Shown here: piece after piece, positions 10,876 to 21,943 of the stretch
Layout of the letters: each line of letters starts with the position of its first letter
How positions within the stretch are numbered: position 1 is the stretch's first letter
Assembly (NCBI GenBank): GCA_964058845.1
Contig: CAXKVR010000395.1
Coordinates: 1-23,381, forward strand
From: Carex sylvatica
Taxonomy: Eukaryota; Streptophyta; Magnoliopsida; Poales; Cyperaceae
DNA: 23,381 nucleotides
Reading direction: 5' to 3'
Notes under the pieces: generated by a model
Database searches by the model: none
Told to the model about the DNA's origin: nothing
What the model saw: only the letters and a program-made list of their open reading frames with translations
Position numbers and translations under genes: made by a program

Positions 10876-11150
10876 CATTACTAGCCGAAATTTTTATAAA
10901 TACCCAAAAAAAATATAAAATTACGGAATCTACCCACTGTTTGAATGGAATTCGAAAAATGCCCAATCCGGTTATCCAATAACCGGATTTGAGACAAATT
11001 TCCGGTTAACCGTTCACCGGATTTTTTTTTTTTTTTTTTTTTTTTTTTGAAAAAAAATGACATTTCCGGTTAACGGTGCACCGGACTTTTTTTTTTTTTT
11101 TTTTTTTTTTTGAAAAAAAATTACATTTCCGGTTAACGGTGCACCGGACT

Positions 11151-11191
<41 letters not shown>

Positions 11192-11709
11192 GAAATTTTT
11201 TTTTAAACAGAATTTTTTTTTATTAAAATATTAGAAATGTTGAATATATTTCTTTGAAAATAGATGGAATACAATATAATTTGATTTATTAGAGCAACAA
11301 ATAACCCGGATCAATATTTTTCATGCCGAATTTTTCGCGGCCGTAAGAAAAATTAATATATTTTTTTATGTGTTATTGGGAAAAAATAAAAATGCTTAGA
11401 TTCTAAGTTATTGATTCCGATTAAAAAGTCACTTCTAGATAATTCAGAAAATATTGTGATCTTTCTAGTACATTTAATTTATTAAAAGTTGTATCTATTT
11501 TGAGAATTCTTTTTGAATAACAACCATTAAAAATATATTAATTTTTCTTACGGCCGCGAAAAATTTGGGTTGAAAAATATTGATCCGGGTTATTTATTGT
11601 AGTCTTTCTAATAAATCAAATTATATTGTATTCCATTTATTTTCAAAGAAATATATTCAACATTTCTAATATTTTAATAAAATAAAAATTCTGTTTAAAA
11701 AAAAATTTC

Positions 11710-11746
<37 letters not shown>

Positions 11747-12074
11747 AATCCGGTACACCGTTAACCGGAAATATAATTTTTTTTTCAAAAAAAAAAAAAA
11801 AGTCCGGTGCACTGTTAACCGGAAATATAATTTTTTTTTCAAAAAAAAAAAAAAAAAAAAAAGTCCGGTGCACCGTTAACCGGAAATATAATTTTTTTTT
11901 CAAAAAAAAAAAAAAAAAAAAAAAAAAGTCCGGTGCACCGTTTACCGGACATTTATCTCAAATCCGGTTATTGGATAACCGGATTGGGCATTTTTCGAAT
12001 TTCATTCAAACAGTGGGTAGATTCCGTAATTTTATATTTTTTTTGGGTATATATAAAAATTTCGGCATTACTAG
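10876..12074. mobile_element. foldback MULE-type element with 9-bp target-site duplication
   Basis: The element spans 10885-12065 (1181 bp) and is bounded by the direct repeat CATTACTAG at 10876-10884 and 12066-12074. It begins CCGAAATTTTTATA and ends with the reverse complement. The arms, about 10885-11380 and 11515-12065, are inverted copies with only scattered differences, for example over the first 90 bases. They enclose about 135 bp of unique AT-rich sequence. A 9-bp duplication and very long terminal repeats are typical of MULE-related and foldback elements. There is no coding capacity; open frames inside are homopolymer artefacts. A transcript through it would form a long hairpin, so small-RNA production is likely. 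Confidence 0.9.
10968..11958. repeat. iterated CCGG-bounded motifs and poly(T)/poly(A) tracts inside the foldback arms
   Basis: Each arm contains several copies of CCGGTTAACGGTGCACCGG or its complement (left near 11002, 11067 and 11129; right near 11750, 11803, 11865 and 11928). They are separated by homopolymer tracts of about 15-38 bases. Copy number and tract length differ between arms (three units against four). The outermost unit is preceded by the hairpin CCGGTTATCCAATAACCGG (10968-10986, mirrored near 11965-11983). Confidence 0.85.
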
Positions 12075-13146
12075 TATTATGTTACAAGGGAATATATTAT
12101 AAGAGAGAGAACAAATTCTCATAAAAATATAACATATTTTTATAAGAAGATAAACTAATAAAAAAAATATAATTATTCAACAATATTTATGAATGATATC
12201 GAAATAGATTGGAACGATGATATATTATAAGAAAACAAATATGTTCCAAATTTAGTGTTTTGTAGAAAATAAGTTGGAGGACGTTTAATTCATATGTATA
12301 TTGATTTTGTGTGATATTTTTTATTATAAGAAAATACTGTAATTTATTATTTTATTATATTATTAATTTATTATAGTTTTGTTGAATGAAAATTTGTATA
12401 ATTTTTTGTTATTAACGTGGATATGTAATCTGAATAAGATTATAGGGTATTGTATGTGTGCGTGCTTACAGACATAGTAACAATATACACGATAAATTTA
12501 CAAATAATTCGTATTTATTCGTTTTTTGACGTTTTTGAACCGAAGTCTGAATAAAACATAAAAAAATATAATACGTTTTATTTGTAAATAAAATGCAAAT
12601 CAAGAATTATTTACTAGAAAAACGCAAAAAAAACAAAAAAAAAGATTTTTTTATTTTTTATTTTTTATAAATTTTTTTTTTCTTCATTATTTATTAAATT
12701 ATTTCTGAATTATATCTAAATTATATCCAAATCACAAAAATTTAACTCTGCCAAACTGAACTCAAACTATTCCTTTTGCTACTGTGCCTACAGATTATTC
12801 TAAAATGAAATCATATCAATTGAACGTGAATTTACATGTTTATTTCTTTGTATTCTCAGTTTGCTATAGCTCTGATCAGTCTTTCCAAATTCCTCTCCGA
12901 TCTCCATCCGATTACGAATCAGAAACCTCCCATGTAACTCAAATTTTGTGTTTAGATTCAGACCGTCTGATCAGAATCTAACCAATTCAGCTCTCTTTAA
13001 TAATCGTGCTAAAGCAGATCGAACCGTCTAGATCTAAACTCAAAATTTCTGTTACCTTAGGTGATATGAATGTTCTCTTGAAATAATTACTATCACTGTC
13101 ATCATAAAATCGAAAAACAAAAAGAAAGAGAAAAGAAAAGAGAGAG
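12075..13146. other. AT-rich spacer and promoter/5' UTR region of the SUVH gene
   Basis: No gene is seen. The region is strongly AT-rich to about 12770, then becomes mixed. The last 40 bases before the SUVH start codon are almost pure A/G, typical of a plant 5' leader. No clear TATA box was found. An imperfect inverted repeat sits at 12931-13057. Confidence 0.5.
12931..13057. repeat. imperfect inverted repeat ~90 bp upstream of the SUVH start
   Basis: The left arm 12931-12973 and right arm about 13017-13057 are inverted copies sharing words such as GTAAC, AAATTTTG, GTTTAGAT and GACCGTCT, with roughly 70-75% match by eye and a spacer of about 43 bp. It resembles a small old MITE or hairpin. 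It lies in the promoter or 5' UTR of the methyltransferase gene. Confidence 0.5.
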
Positions 13147-16100
13147 ATGGACGGAGCAGCGGTGGCGATAGCTGAACCTCAGCCCAAACCACCGCGACGG
13201 ATCTCCGACGCACCATCGGCGCGCAATCTCAAACCTCGCCATGTCTCCGCCGTTCGTCGGTGGCCTCCTGGCTGCGGTCGCTTTCCTCCTCCACCCCAGC
13301 CTCCCACCCCCTCCGACCAATCTCAGCCTCCGCCTTCGCCTCCGCCTCCGCCGTCCCTTCCCCTTCCCTCCTGCTCATCCTCGGTTAGTCTCACTCCCAC
13401 CACTCCTATCTCTACAACCACTAATACTCTTGTTTCTGATTCCAACCCTGCTCCTGCTGATTCTCCGCCTCCTCCTCCTGAGGGAAAAATCGACAATATC
13501 CCTGTTACAAATGAGGAATTACTGGTAAATGGTGCTACTCTTGTTTCTGATTCGAACGCTGTCCCTGATCATGCGAACCAACCCCTTGAATCTCCTCCTC
13601 CTCCTCCTGAGGACAAAATTGACAATTCCCATGTTGCTAATGGGGAGTCACTGGATAATCATTTGAATCAAGAGGCTGTGGAGGTACCTAATGAAAACCT
13701 TTTGGCTGAGAAAGAGAAGGAGAAGGAGAAGGAAAAGGACAAAGAGAAGGGGGATTTGAGTAATAAGAGATGGATGAATTCCAAGGTTTATCCCCCACCT
13801 AAGAGAAGGGCAGTTTCGGCAATCCGTCGATTTCCGCTTGGTTGCGGTAGGAAACCCGATTTCTGTCTTGGTTTAATTGACCCACAACCTGCTGAACCCG
13901 ATCCGTTAAGCTTTCACGAAATAAACCACCAAGAGAATGAAGATGAGATCGAGGCGAATGAACAGAGTGACAATGCAGATAGTGAGATTGAGGCAAATGA
14001 GCAAAGTGACAATGCAGATAGTGAAATCGAGGCAAATGGGCAAACTGGTACTGATGAAGAATCAAAATCAAAGGTTGAAGAATTTATAGTTGTTGAGAAA
14101 GAACAATCCATGGAGAATTTTGAAATTGGTGTTACAAATGAGAAACCAAAATGTGAAGTTGACAGTATGGATAAAGAACCACTGGTAAATGGTGCAACTG
14201 TTGAACCAGACATTGTTGAAGGTGTCACAATCGACAAACCAAACTCAGAACAAGTTACAGAAAGCAATGATGGTAGACCAAATGCAGAGAAACCAAATTG
14301 TGAAGAACCACTGGTAAGTGGTAAAACTGCTGAACCAGACATTGTTGAAGCTGTTGCAATCGAGAATCTGAACTCAGAACAAGTTACCGCAAGCAATGAT
14401 GGTAGATCAGATGCAGAGATAGGTGTAAATATAGATTCTCAGCAATCAAAAGCAATTGTCGTCTTTTCAGAGAACGTGCCAGAAATGGATAAGAATGTCG
14501 GTTCAACAGGAAAGAAGAAAGTTGTCTCAAGGCAGAAGGTTTTAGCGAAAAAGAATACTGGTCAAAAATTGGGACGAAGGCGTGATAACAGTGAGGCAAT
14601 TGATCCATTACGTATATGGAATGATGACAATGCCACAATGGATCCTTGCACCAGTGAGGCAATCGCACTATCTCAAATACGCCCTGCTGTCTCTGCCAAA
14701 AAGTCGGTTTCACGTTCCTCGAAACCCTGCCTTTCAGAAGGCAACACAAAGAAAAAAGGAAGCAGAGTTGCCAAAAAGAGTACCCGACCCTTTAAGGATG
14801 ATAACCCAATAAGCTCACAGTTACCTGACCTGATGACTCTGACCTTACCCCCGGTAACACCCTTTGATGGCGAGAGACAACAGTTGAATGCACGTGGTAA
14901 GGTGAAAAAAATACTTCGTTTATTTCAAACGGTGTGTAGAGTGTTATTACGGAAGGAGGAATCTGGGTCTGGTAAACAACTGCAAAAGGACGAAACTGAA
15001 ACCGGGTCTCAGTCAAATAAACCAAAGGCGAGGAATCGGAATGACCTCAAAGCGGCCGAGATTGTTAAAAAGTCTGATGAGTACGTTGACCCAGGTAATC
15101 CTGTAGTGGGTCATGTACCGGGTGTGGAAGTGGGAGATGAGTTCCGGTACCGAATGGAGCTCCATTTGATTGGCCTCCACCGACCTCTCCAGTGCGGCAT
15201 TGACTGGACCAAAGTCAATGGAATACCGGTTGCAACCAGTATTGTTGCGTCAGGTGGATACTCTGATGGAATGGACGGTTCTGATGTGCTCATTTATACC
15301 GGGTCCGGTGGTCAGCCAGCTGGTAGGAAAGGGCAGAGGACGAAACCGGAAGATCAAAAACTCGAGAAAGGTAACCTCGCCTTAAAGAACAGCATGGAAA
15401 TGAAATTGCCGGTGCGGGTTATTCACGGGTTGAACACCCGTGATACCGGTATCAAGGTGGTGAAGACATTCACATATGACGGTCTTTATATGGTAGAAGA
15501 ATTCAGGCAAGAACCTGAGAAGCATAAAATTGACGGGCAAGAGTACACCACCCAGGTTTTTAAATACAAGTTGAAAAGGATGCCGGGTCAACCCGAACTC
15601 GGTCTCCATGTCGCTACCAAATCCAAAAAATGTAAAATTAGAGAAGGTCTTTGTGTACCAGATATCTCTCAGGGAAAAGAGAAGATACCAATATATGCTA
15701 TTAATACAATAGATGATGAGAAACCCCCGACATTTAAGTACGTAACCAGTACCATATACCCGACCTGGTATGAAAAAACCCCTCCAAAGGGTTGTGACTG
15801 TACTGGCAAATGCTTCAGTTCAAAGAAATGCTCATGTGCAGCTAAGAACGGGGGTGAGGTTGCTTTCAATTTCAATGGTGCAATCATTCAAGCAAAACCA
15901 CTAATATATGAATGTGGGCCATCGTGCCGGTGCCCTCCTTCATGCTACAACCGGGTGACTCAGAACGGGATCAAGTTCCCATTAGAGATATTTAAAACCG
16001 GATCTCGAGGCTGGGGTGTCCGCTCTTTAAGTTCAATTCCCTCTGGTAGTTTTATTTGTGAGTATGTAGGGGAGTTATTGCGGGATGAGGAAGCCGAAAA

Positions 16101-16497
16101 GAGAGGCAATGATGAATACTTATTCGACATCGGGCACAACTATGATGATGCAGCATTATGGGAAGGGTTGCCGAGTTTTATACCGGATATCGGGTCGTCA
16201 GGTGGTGGGGCCAGCGTGTCAGAGGGGTTCACGATCGATGCGGCGGAGATGGGCAACGTGGGGCGGTTCATAAACCACAGCTGTACCCCAAACTTATATG
16301 CGCAAAACGTGTTGTTTGATCATGATGACAAGAGGATGCCTCATGTAATGCTTTTCGCAGCGGAGAATATACCGCCGATGCAAGAGATGACGTATCATTA
16401 CAACTATACCATCGGAGAGGTGCGTGATTCGATGGGAAACGAGAAGGTTAAGAAGTGTTACTGTGGGTCGTCAGAGTGCGAGGGGAGGCTCTACTGA
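13147..16497 (+). CDS. SUVH5/6-like: histone H3K9 methyltransferase, SUVH5/6-like
   Basis: A single-exon gene of 1116 codons; the start has a good context (GAGAGATGG). The family methylates H3 lysine 9 in chromatin; the SRA domain reads methylated cytosine and thereby links H3K9me2 to non-CG DNA methylation and transposon silencing. Visible parts: a Pro-rich N-terminus with the motif RHVSAVRRWPPGCGR (31-45), repeated as RRAVSAIRRFPLGCGR (220-235) and typical of the SUVH5/6 branch; a Lys/Glu run (~188-202); acidic tandem repeats (267-301) and a longer internal duplication (~333-424); the SRA/YDG domain (~655-818); the cysteine-rich pre-SET (883-933); SET with GWGV (955-958), RFINHSC (1040-1046) and the catalytic region TYHYNY (1082-1087); post-SET CYC and C1111. 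All zinc-binding cysteines appear present, so it should be active. The position after the first Tyr is His, where many SET proteins have Asp. SUVH genes are often intronless. SUVH5 against SUVH6 cannot be decided here. Confidence 0.95.
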   Translation: MDGAAVAIAEPQPKPPRRISDAPSARNLKPRHVSAVRRWPPGCGRFPPPPQPPTPSDQSQPPPSPPPPPSLPLPSCSSSVSLTPTTPISTTTNTLVSDSNPAPADSPPPPPEGKIDNIPVTNEELLVNGATLVSDSNAVPDHANQPLESPPPPPEDKIDNSHVANGESLDNHLNQEAVEVPNENLLAEKEKEKEKEKDKEKGDLSNKRWMNSKVYPPPKRRAVSAIRRFPLGCGRKPDFCLGLIDPQPAEPDPLSFHEINHQENEDEIEANEQSDNADSEIEANEQSDNADSEIEANGQTGTDEESKSKVEEFIVVEKEQSMENFEIGVTNEKPKCEVDSMDKEPLVNGATVEPDIVEGVTIDKPNSEQVTESNDGRPNAEKPNCEEPLVSGKTAEPDIVEAVAIENLNSEQVTASNDGRSDAEIGVNIDSQQSKAIVVFSENVPEMDKNVGSTGKKKVVSRQKVLAKKNTGQKLGRRRDNSEAIDPLRIWNDDNATMDPCTSEAIALSQIRPAVSAKKSVSRSSKPCLSEGNTKKKGSRVAKKSTRPFKDDNPISSQLPDLMTLTLPPVTPFDGERQQLNARGKVKKILRLFQTVCRVLLRKEESGSGKQLQKDETETGSQSNKPKARNRNDLKAAEIVKKSDEYVDPGNPVVGHVPGVEVGDEFRYRMELHLIGLHRPLQCGIDWTKVNGIPVATSIVASGGYSDGMDGSDVLIYTGSGGQPAGRKGQRTKPEDQKLEKGNLALKNSMEMKLPVRVIHGLNTRDTGIKVVKTFTYDGLYMVEEFRQEPEKHKIDGQEYTTQVFKYKLKRMPGQPELGLHVATKSKKCKIREGLCVPDISQGKEKIPIYAINTIDDEKPPTFKYVTSTIYPTWYEKTPPKGCDCTGKCFSSKKCSCAAKNGGEVAFNFNGAIIQAKPLIYECGPSCRCPPSCYNRVTQNGIKFPLEIFKTGSRGWGVRSLSSIPSGSFICEYVGELLRDEEAEKRGNDEYLFDIGHNYDDAALWEGLPSFIPDIGSSGGGASVSEGFTIDAAEMGNVGRFINHSCTPNLYAQNVLFDHDDKRMPHVMLFAAENIPPMQEMTYHYNYTIGEVRDSMGNEKVKKCYCGSSECEGRLY
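13945..14418 (+). repeat. in-frame tandem repeats in the SUVH N-terminus
   Basis: A 39-bp unit (EIEANEQSDNADS) occurs at 13945-13983 and 13984-14022, with a partial third copy from 14023. Further on, a block of about 43-49 codons (14143-14289) is repeated at 14290-14418, sharing EPLV, EPDIVE, NSEQVT and SNDGR. All repeats preserve the frame and lengthen a probably disordered linker before the SRA domain. Confidence 0.85.
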
Positions 16498-16945
16498 TGC
16501 CGGGTTGGCTGCTCTGGTTGCTCTGGCTAAAAATCTGTAGTTTTTTATTTTTTTATTTTTTTATTTTTTGTGTAGTCTAAGCTTAGTTGTGACTTACTCT
16601 GACTGCCTTTTAATAGTATAGATTTAATAAGTATTTGGTGGGATTTTTTTTCTATTTTAAAAAATAAAATTAGGGAAAAATATAATTAATATTATAAAGC
16701 AATTAGGTTTGATCCTAGCAGTAGCTTTAAAATGAGAAACCAAAATGTAAAGCAGCTTTAAGCTGTAGACCTGTTGATGCACTTCACAAATCAATGCCTC
16801 AATTTCTAACAAGTTTCTTTTATATAAGATTAAGAGGTTGAAACCTAGTAAAATAAATTACTAAACACATCAAAATAATTCATTTTTCAACCTCTTGAAC
16901 TTAAACAAATGTAAAATAAAGAACAAAATTAGAATTAATAATTAT

Positions 16946-16980
16946 AATTTATCATTTAAAGCCAATTTAAATGATAAATT
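16946..16980. repeat. perfect 15-bp inverted repeat (hairpin)
   Basis: AATTTATCATTTAAA and its exact reverse complement are separated by five bases (GCCAA). It lies between the SUVH 3' end and the AOR promoter. It could be a remnant of a small element or a transcript-end structure. With A/T-only arms apart from one G:C pair, function is uncertain. Confidence 0.6.
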
Positions 16981-17092
16981 GTGTATGTGGTTTATCCAGG
17001 TGTGTAACATAGAAGGGAGACAACTCATACAAGTAGACAAAAAACAATGGTGACCACATCTTTGGTCTCATATCCTTACCGACCGGTGACCA

Positions 17093-17100
17093 TATATATA
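17093..17100 (+). promoter_or_regulatory. candidate TATA box of the AOR gene
   Basis: TATATATA lies 94-101 bp upstream of the ATG at 17194, which would give a leader of roughly 60-65 nt. AT dinucleotide runs are common in this DNA, so the assignment rests mainly on position. Confidence 0.4.
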
Positions 17101-17145
17101 TACTTGTTGTTATAACATGAAAAATCCACCTTTCAAAAGTTTTAA

Positions 17146-18862
<1,717 letters not shown>

Positions 18863-19485
18863 GGGTGAATTTGTAAAACATCAAATATTTACCATAGTAA
18901 AGACATACATCTATGTTGTACATTGTAGAGTGCACCCTCTGAAGTTTTTGAACCATATTCAACTTTGTAATATCTCCTATTAGAAATAATATATATATAT
19001 TTGTGTTAAATAAAATTTATTACTTTTGAATAAACTCACAAGGAAATCATCGACATATATTTGACACTATTCTCATACCCTTTTTTTTTTTTTTTGAGAA
19101 AAGTGGAACAAGTCCATTGAAACTAATAAGTTCACTACAATACCGGTACCAAACAGCTGGTACACAAAATGAACTTAAACTAAAAAGACATTGTAAAGAT
19201 ACTAAAGAACCAACAACCAGAAAATAACCAACAAAAATATAGAACAGTTTTAGAGCATATACACCCTTCTGACGATCAAATTAAAACACAAGTTTCTATT
19301 TCTCATCAAAAGGACTCGTGTAGTACTATTTTATAATCACAAAATTACAGATGCCACTTACTACAAAAAACAAGAAAAGCTATTGCTAAACATTCCAGGC
19401 CTTCTAAAAGATCACATTTCTATAGCTAGACTACTGCTTTAAAACATGGTCTTTGGCTCCAAAGAGAGAGAGAGATAGAGAGAGA
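18863..19485. other. convergent intergenic region, 3' UTRs of AOR and LSF1
   Basis: AOR (+) and LSF1 (-) end towards each other here. AATAAT words near 18985 could serve AOR polyadenylation. A T16 run at 19081-19096 reads as poly(A) on the minus strand; no target-site duplication was found to support a retroposon. Next to the LSF1 stop is a GA microsatellite (19461-19485). Confidence 0.5.
19461..19485. repeat. GA/CT microsatellite at the start of the LSF1 3' UTR
   Basis: An interrupted (GA)n run on + lies immediately after the LSF1 stop codon (TAA on -, 19488-19486). In the transcript it would be a CU-rich tract. Confidence 0.8.
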
Positions 19486-21909
19486 TTATTTAGGGCATAA
19501 TCTGAGGGGACAGATAGCAAAGGCCATACGTCGCGCCGCAAAAGCGAGTAAGAACCTCTCGTCCTCTGTTAGCGGCCTCTCTATTACCTTAACCGCCAAT
19601 GGGTCCTACAACATGTCAGATTTAAAAAATATGAAAATGTTGTTTTGCATCTGAAAACTGGTATATAACAAAAGCAAAAATGAATGTATAGCTGAGATTT
19701 GTCACAACATGATGCTAAGATAACACAGACTAAATATTTATCATGCTAAATTGTGATTAAAAAATAGTAAAAATTTAAAGGTGAGTCCTTTCTTTCTTTG
19801 TTTCTAGAAATAAAAAAACAAAAACAAACCTAGACTGATTAAACTGGGGCATTATTGGAAAGAGAATTATAATTTATCCCAAATCAACAGCAAATCACTG
19901 AATCAAATTTCAACCAAATATACTGTCAGGTACTAACAGGACACCTAAATAAATGAGTAAATATAAAATACGTACATTTATATGGAGGTGCTTAGAGGAG
20001 GGGCGTATTTGGGCAATATCACCAACCCTTATAACGTTATTTATGTTGCCATGCTCATCATGCTCTGTTGGCAATGAGGTCGAGTGCTTCCATTGACCAC
20101 TTACTATAAACTTGTAGTAGTATCTGAAAGAAATATTAATATAAAAAAAGAAAGTTAAGACTCCAGTGATTAATTTGTACACAAAAAGATCAATGGCAAT
20201 TGGGTCATACTTTCCATGTCGTAGTCTGACTTCAGCCTCATAACGGGTCCCGCCTTTATGAGGGAGTGGGATTTTATCCTTCCAGTTATTTGTGAAATCT
20301 CCTATTAAAAACACCTCTTCTCCCTGTACAAGTTTGAAATTCAGCACAAAAATTCTTGAGTGAGGCTATGTTACAATGCATAGCATGGATTGGTCCGTAC
20401 TATGGATCAATATCTCCATTTTCAAAGTCCAAACAGTTGATTTAAATAGTTCAACATGATCTCTATATGAAAATGTACTTGTAGATCAACTTTTACATTT
20501 TTTACAATTTTTTTACTATTTTTTTTATAGGTAGAAAATCACTACTTTTGAATGTTCTATAATTTGTATATCAAGTAATTTTGAACCTATCTAAAAAAAT
20601 AGTAAACAAATTTGTACAAGGATTCCTTTTTGAAGATATTAGTAAAGCATTAGATACTGCTTATTGTACAACTCTTAATATTTTAGCAAGCATGCATTGG
20701 TAAAATTCTGTATGAAATTTCAAAAATGAAGGTGAACAAAGTAAATTTACATAATTACCTCACGACTGTTATTCCAGACAAAAGTAACAGAATGGGTTGG
20801 GGGTCCCTCGCGTTTTTTCACATCAGCCATGGCTATCAGGTCCCACGTGGCTGACACAACTGCCACTCTGCATTCACAAAATGTTCACTCATCAATAGAC
20901 ACAAAATTAAAACTAATGGATTGCCATAAATATGTGCTTGAGGATCAACATACGGACAGGACATTATAATTTTTCTTTTTTTCGTAGATTTTTTGCTCTT
21001 TCATTTTCCGCTATTTAAGGATCAACATATGGACAGGACATATATCGAAAACGAAATTAGCAGTTCAGTCGAACAGAAATAAGAAAGAGTAAACCCAATA
21101 TAAAAAAAAAAATGTAATGCAAGTAAATATGAAGTAAATATCGGTTTGTTTGGTTGAACCAAAATAAGAGAGATTAAACCGAACCAAATATAAAAAACCG
21201 AAGTAGTTCAAAAATTCAAACCAAACCGAAACATTTAATCTATAATTTATTGGTTCGGTTAAAAACCAAATAAACCAGATCCAATGAACCCCGCTAATTA
21301 CCGCTACTTACCATACTAGTTAAAAAAAAAAAAGTAAAAATGTTGGGTAATGATCATGAGTATCAGTACAAAATGTGCAGGACCAAAATTCCATCTTTCC
21401 TCCATTCTTTGTACAAACTAATAACACTACATTAGCAAGTGTATAAAGAGTATTTTCATTTTCATGTGTAAGCATGATATTTGATACTATACAGGGGTAT
21501 GTACAATTCCTTAAAAGAAAATAAATAAAACAAAACTAAAACTGAGAATTCTAAAATCACCTGTTGGGTCGACAAACATGGGGCCCAGTAACAAAATTAA
21601 ATGCTGCATGAAGAGCTGTATCTTGAATCCAGTGCAAGTATGCAATTATACATGTAGGAGATCGGTCAAAACCAGAGGTGCATGTTACATAAATTTTGTA
21701 ATTTTTTCTCAGGAGCCTCAGTAAAAGCCCCACACAGAAGGGTAATTTCTTTCTCAGATCTGCCGAGTCAATCTCCCTGAAAAATGGAGATTTATAGTTT
21801 AATTATAATACCCAATTAATAATTTTGAATTTCATTGACGCAGGCAACAAGACGCCATTAATATGAGCGAAGTTTCATTCTTTGGTCCACAGGAAATTTT
21901 GAAATTTGA

Positions 21910-21943
<34 letters not shown>

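Noticed and set aside
11643..11903. 86-codon minus-strand frame with Phe/Lys runs
   Set aside because: Produced by homopolymer tracts in the foldback arm.
13914..14749. Open frames antisense to the SUVH gene
   Set aside because: Shadows of the repeats and codon bias of the long SUVH exon; no independent features.
19081..19140. Poly(T) run as the tail of a minus-strand retroposon
   Set aside because: No target-site duplication and no recognisable SINE or LINE body; may be simple sequence in the LSF1 3' region.
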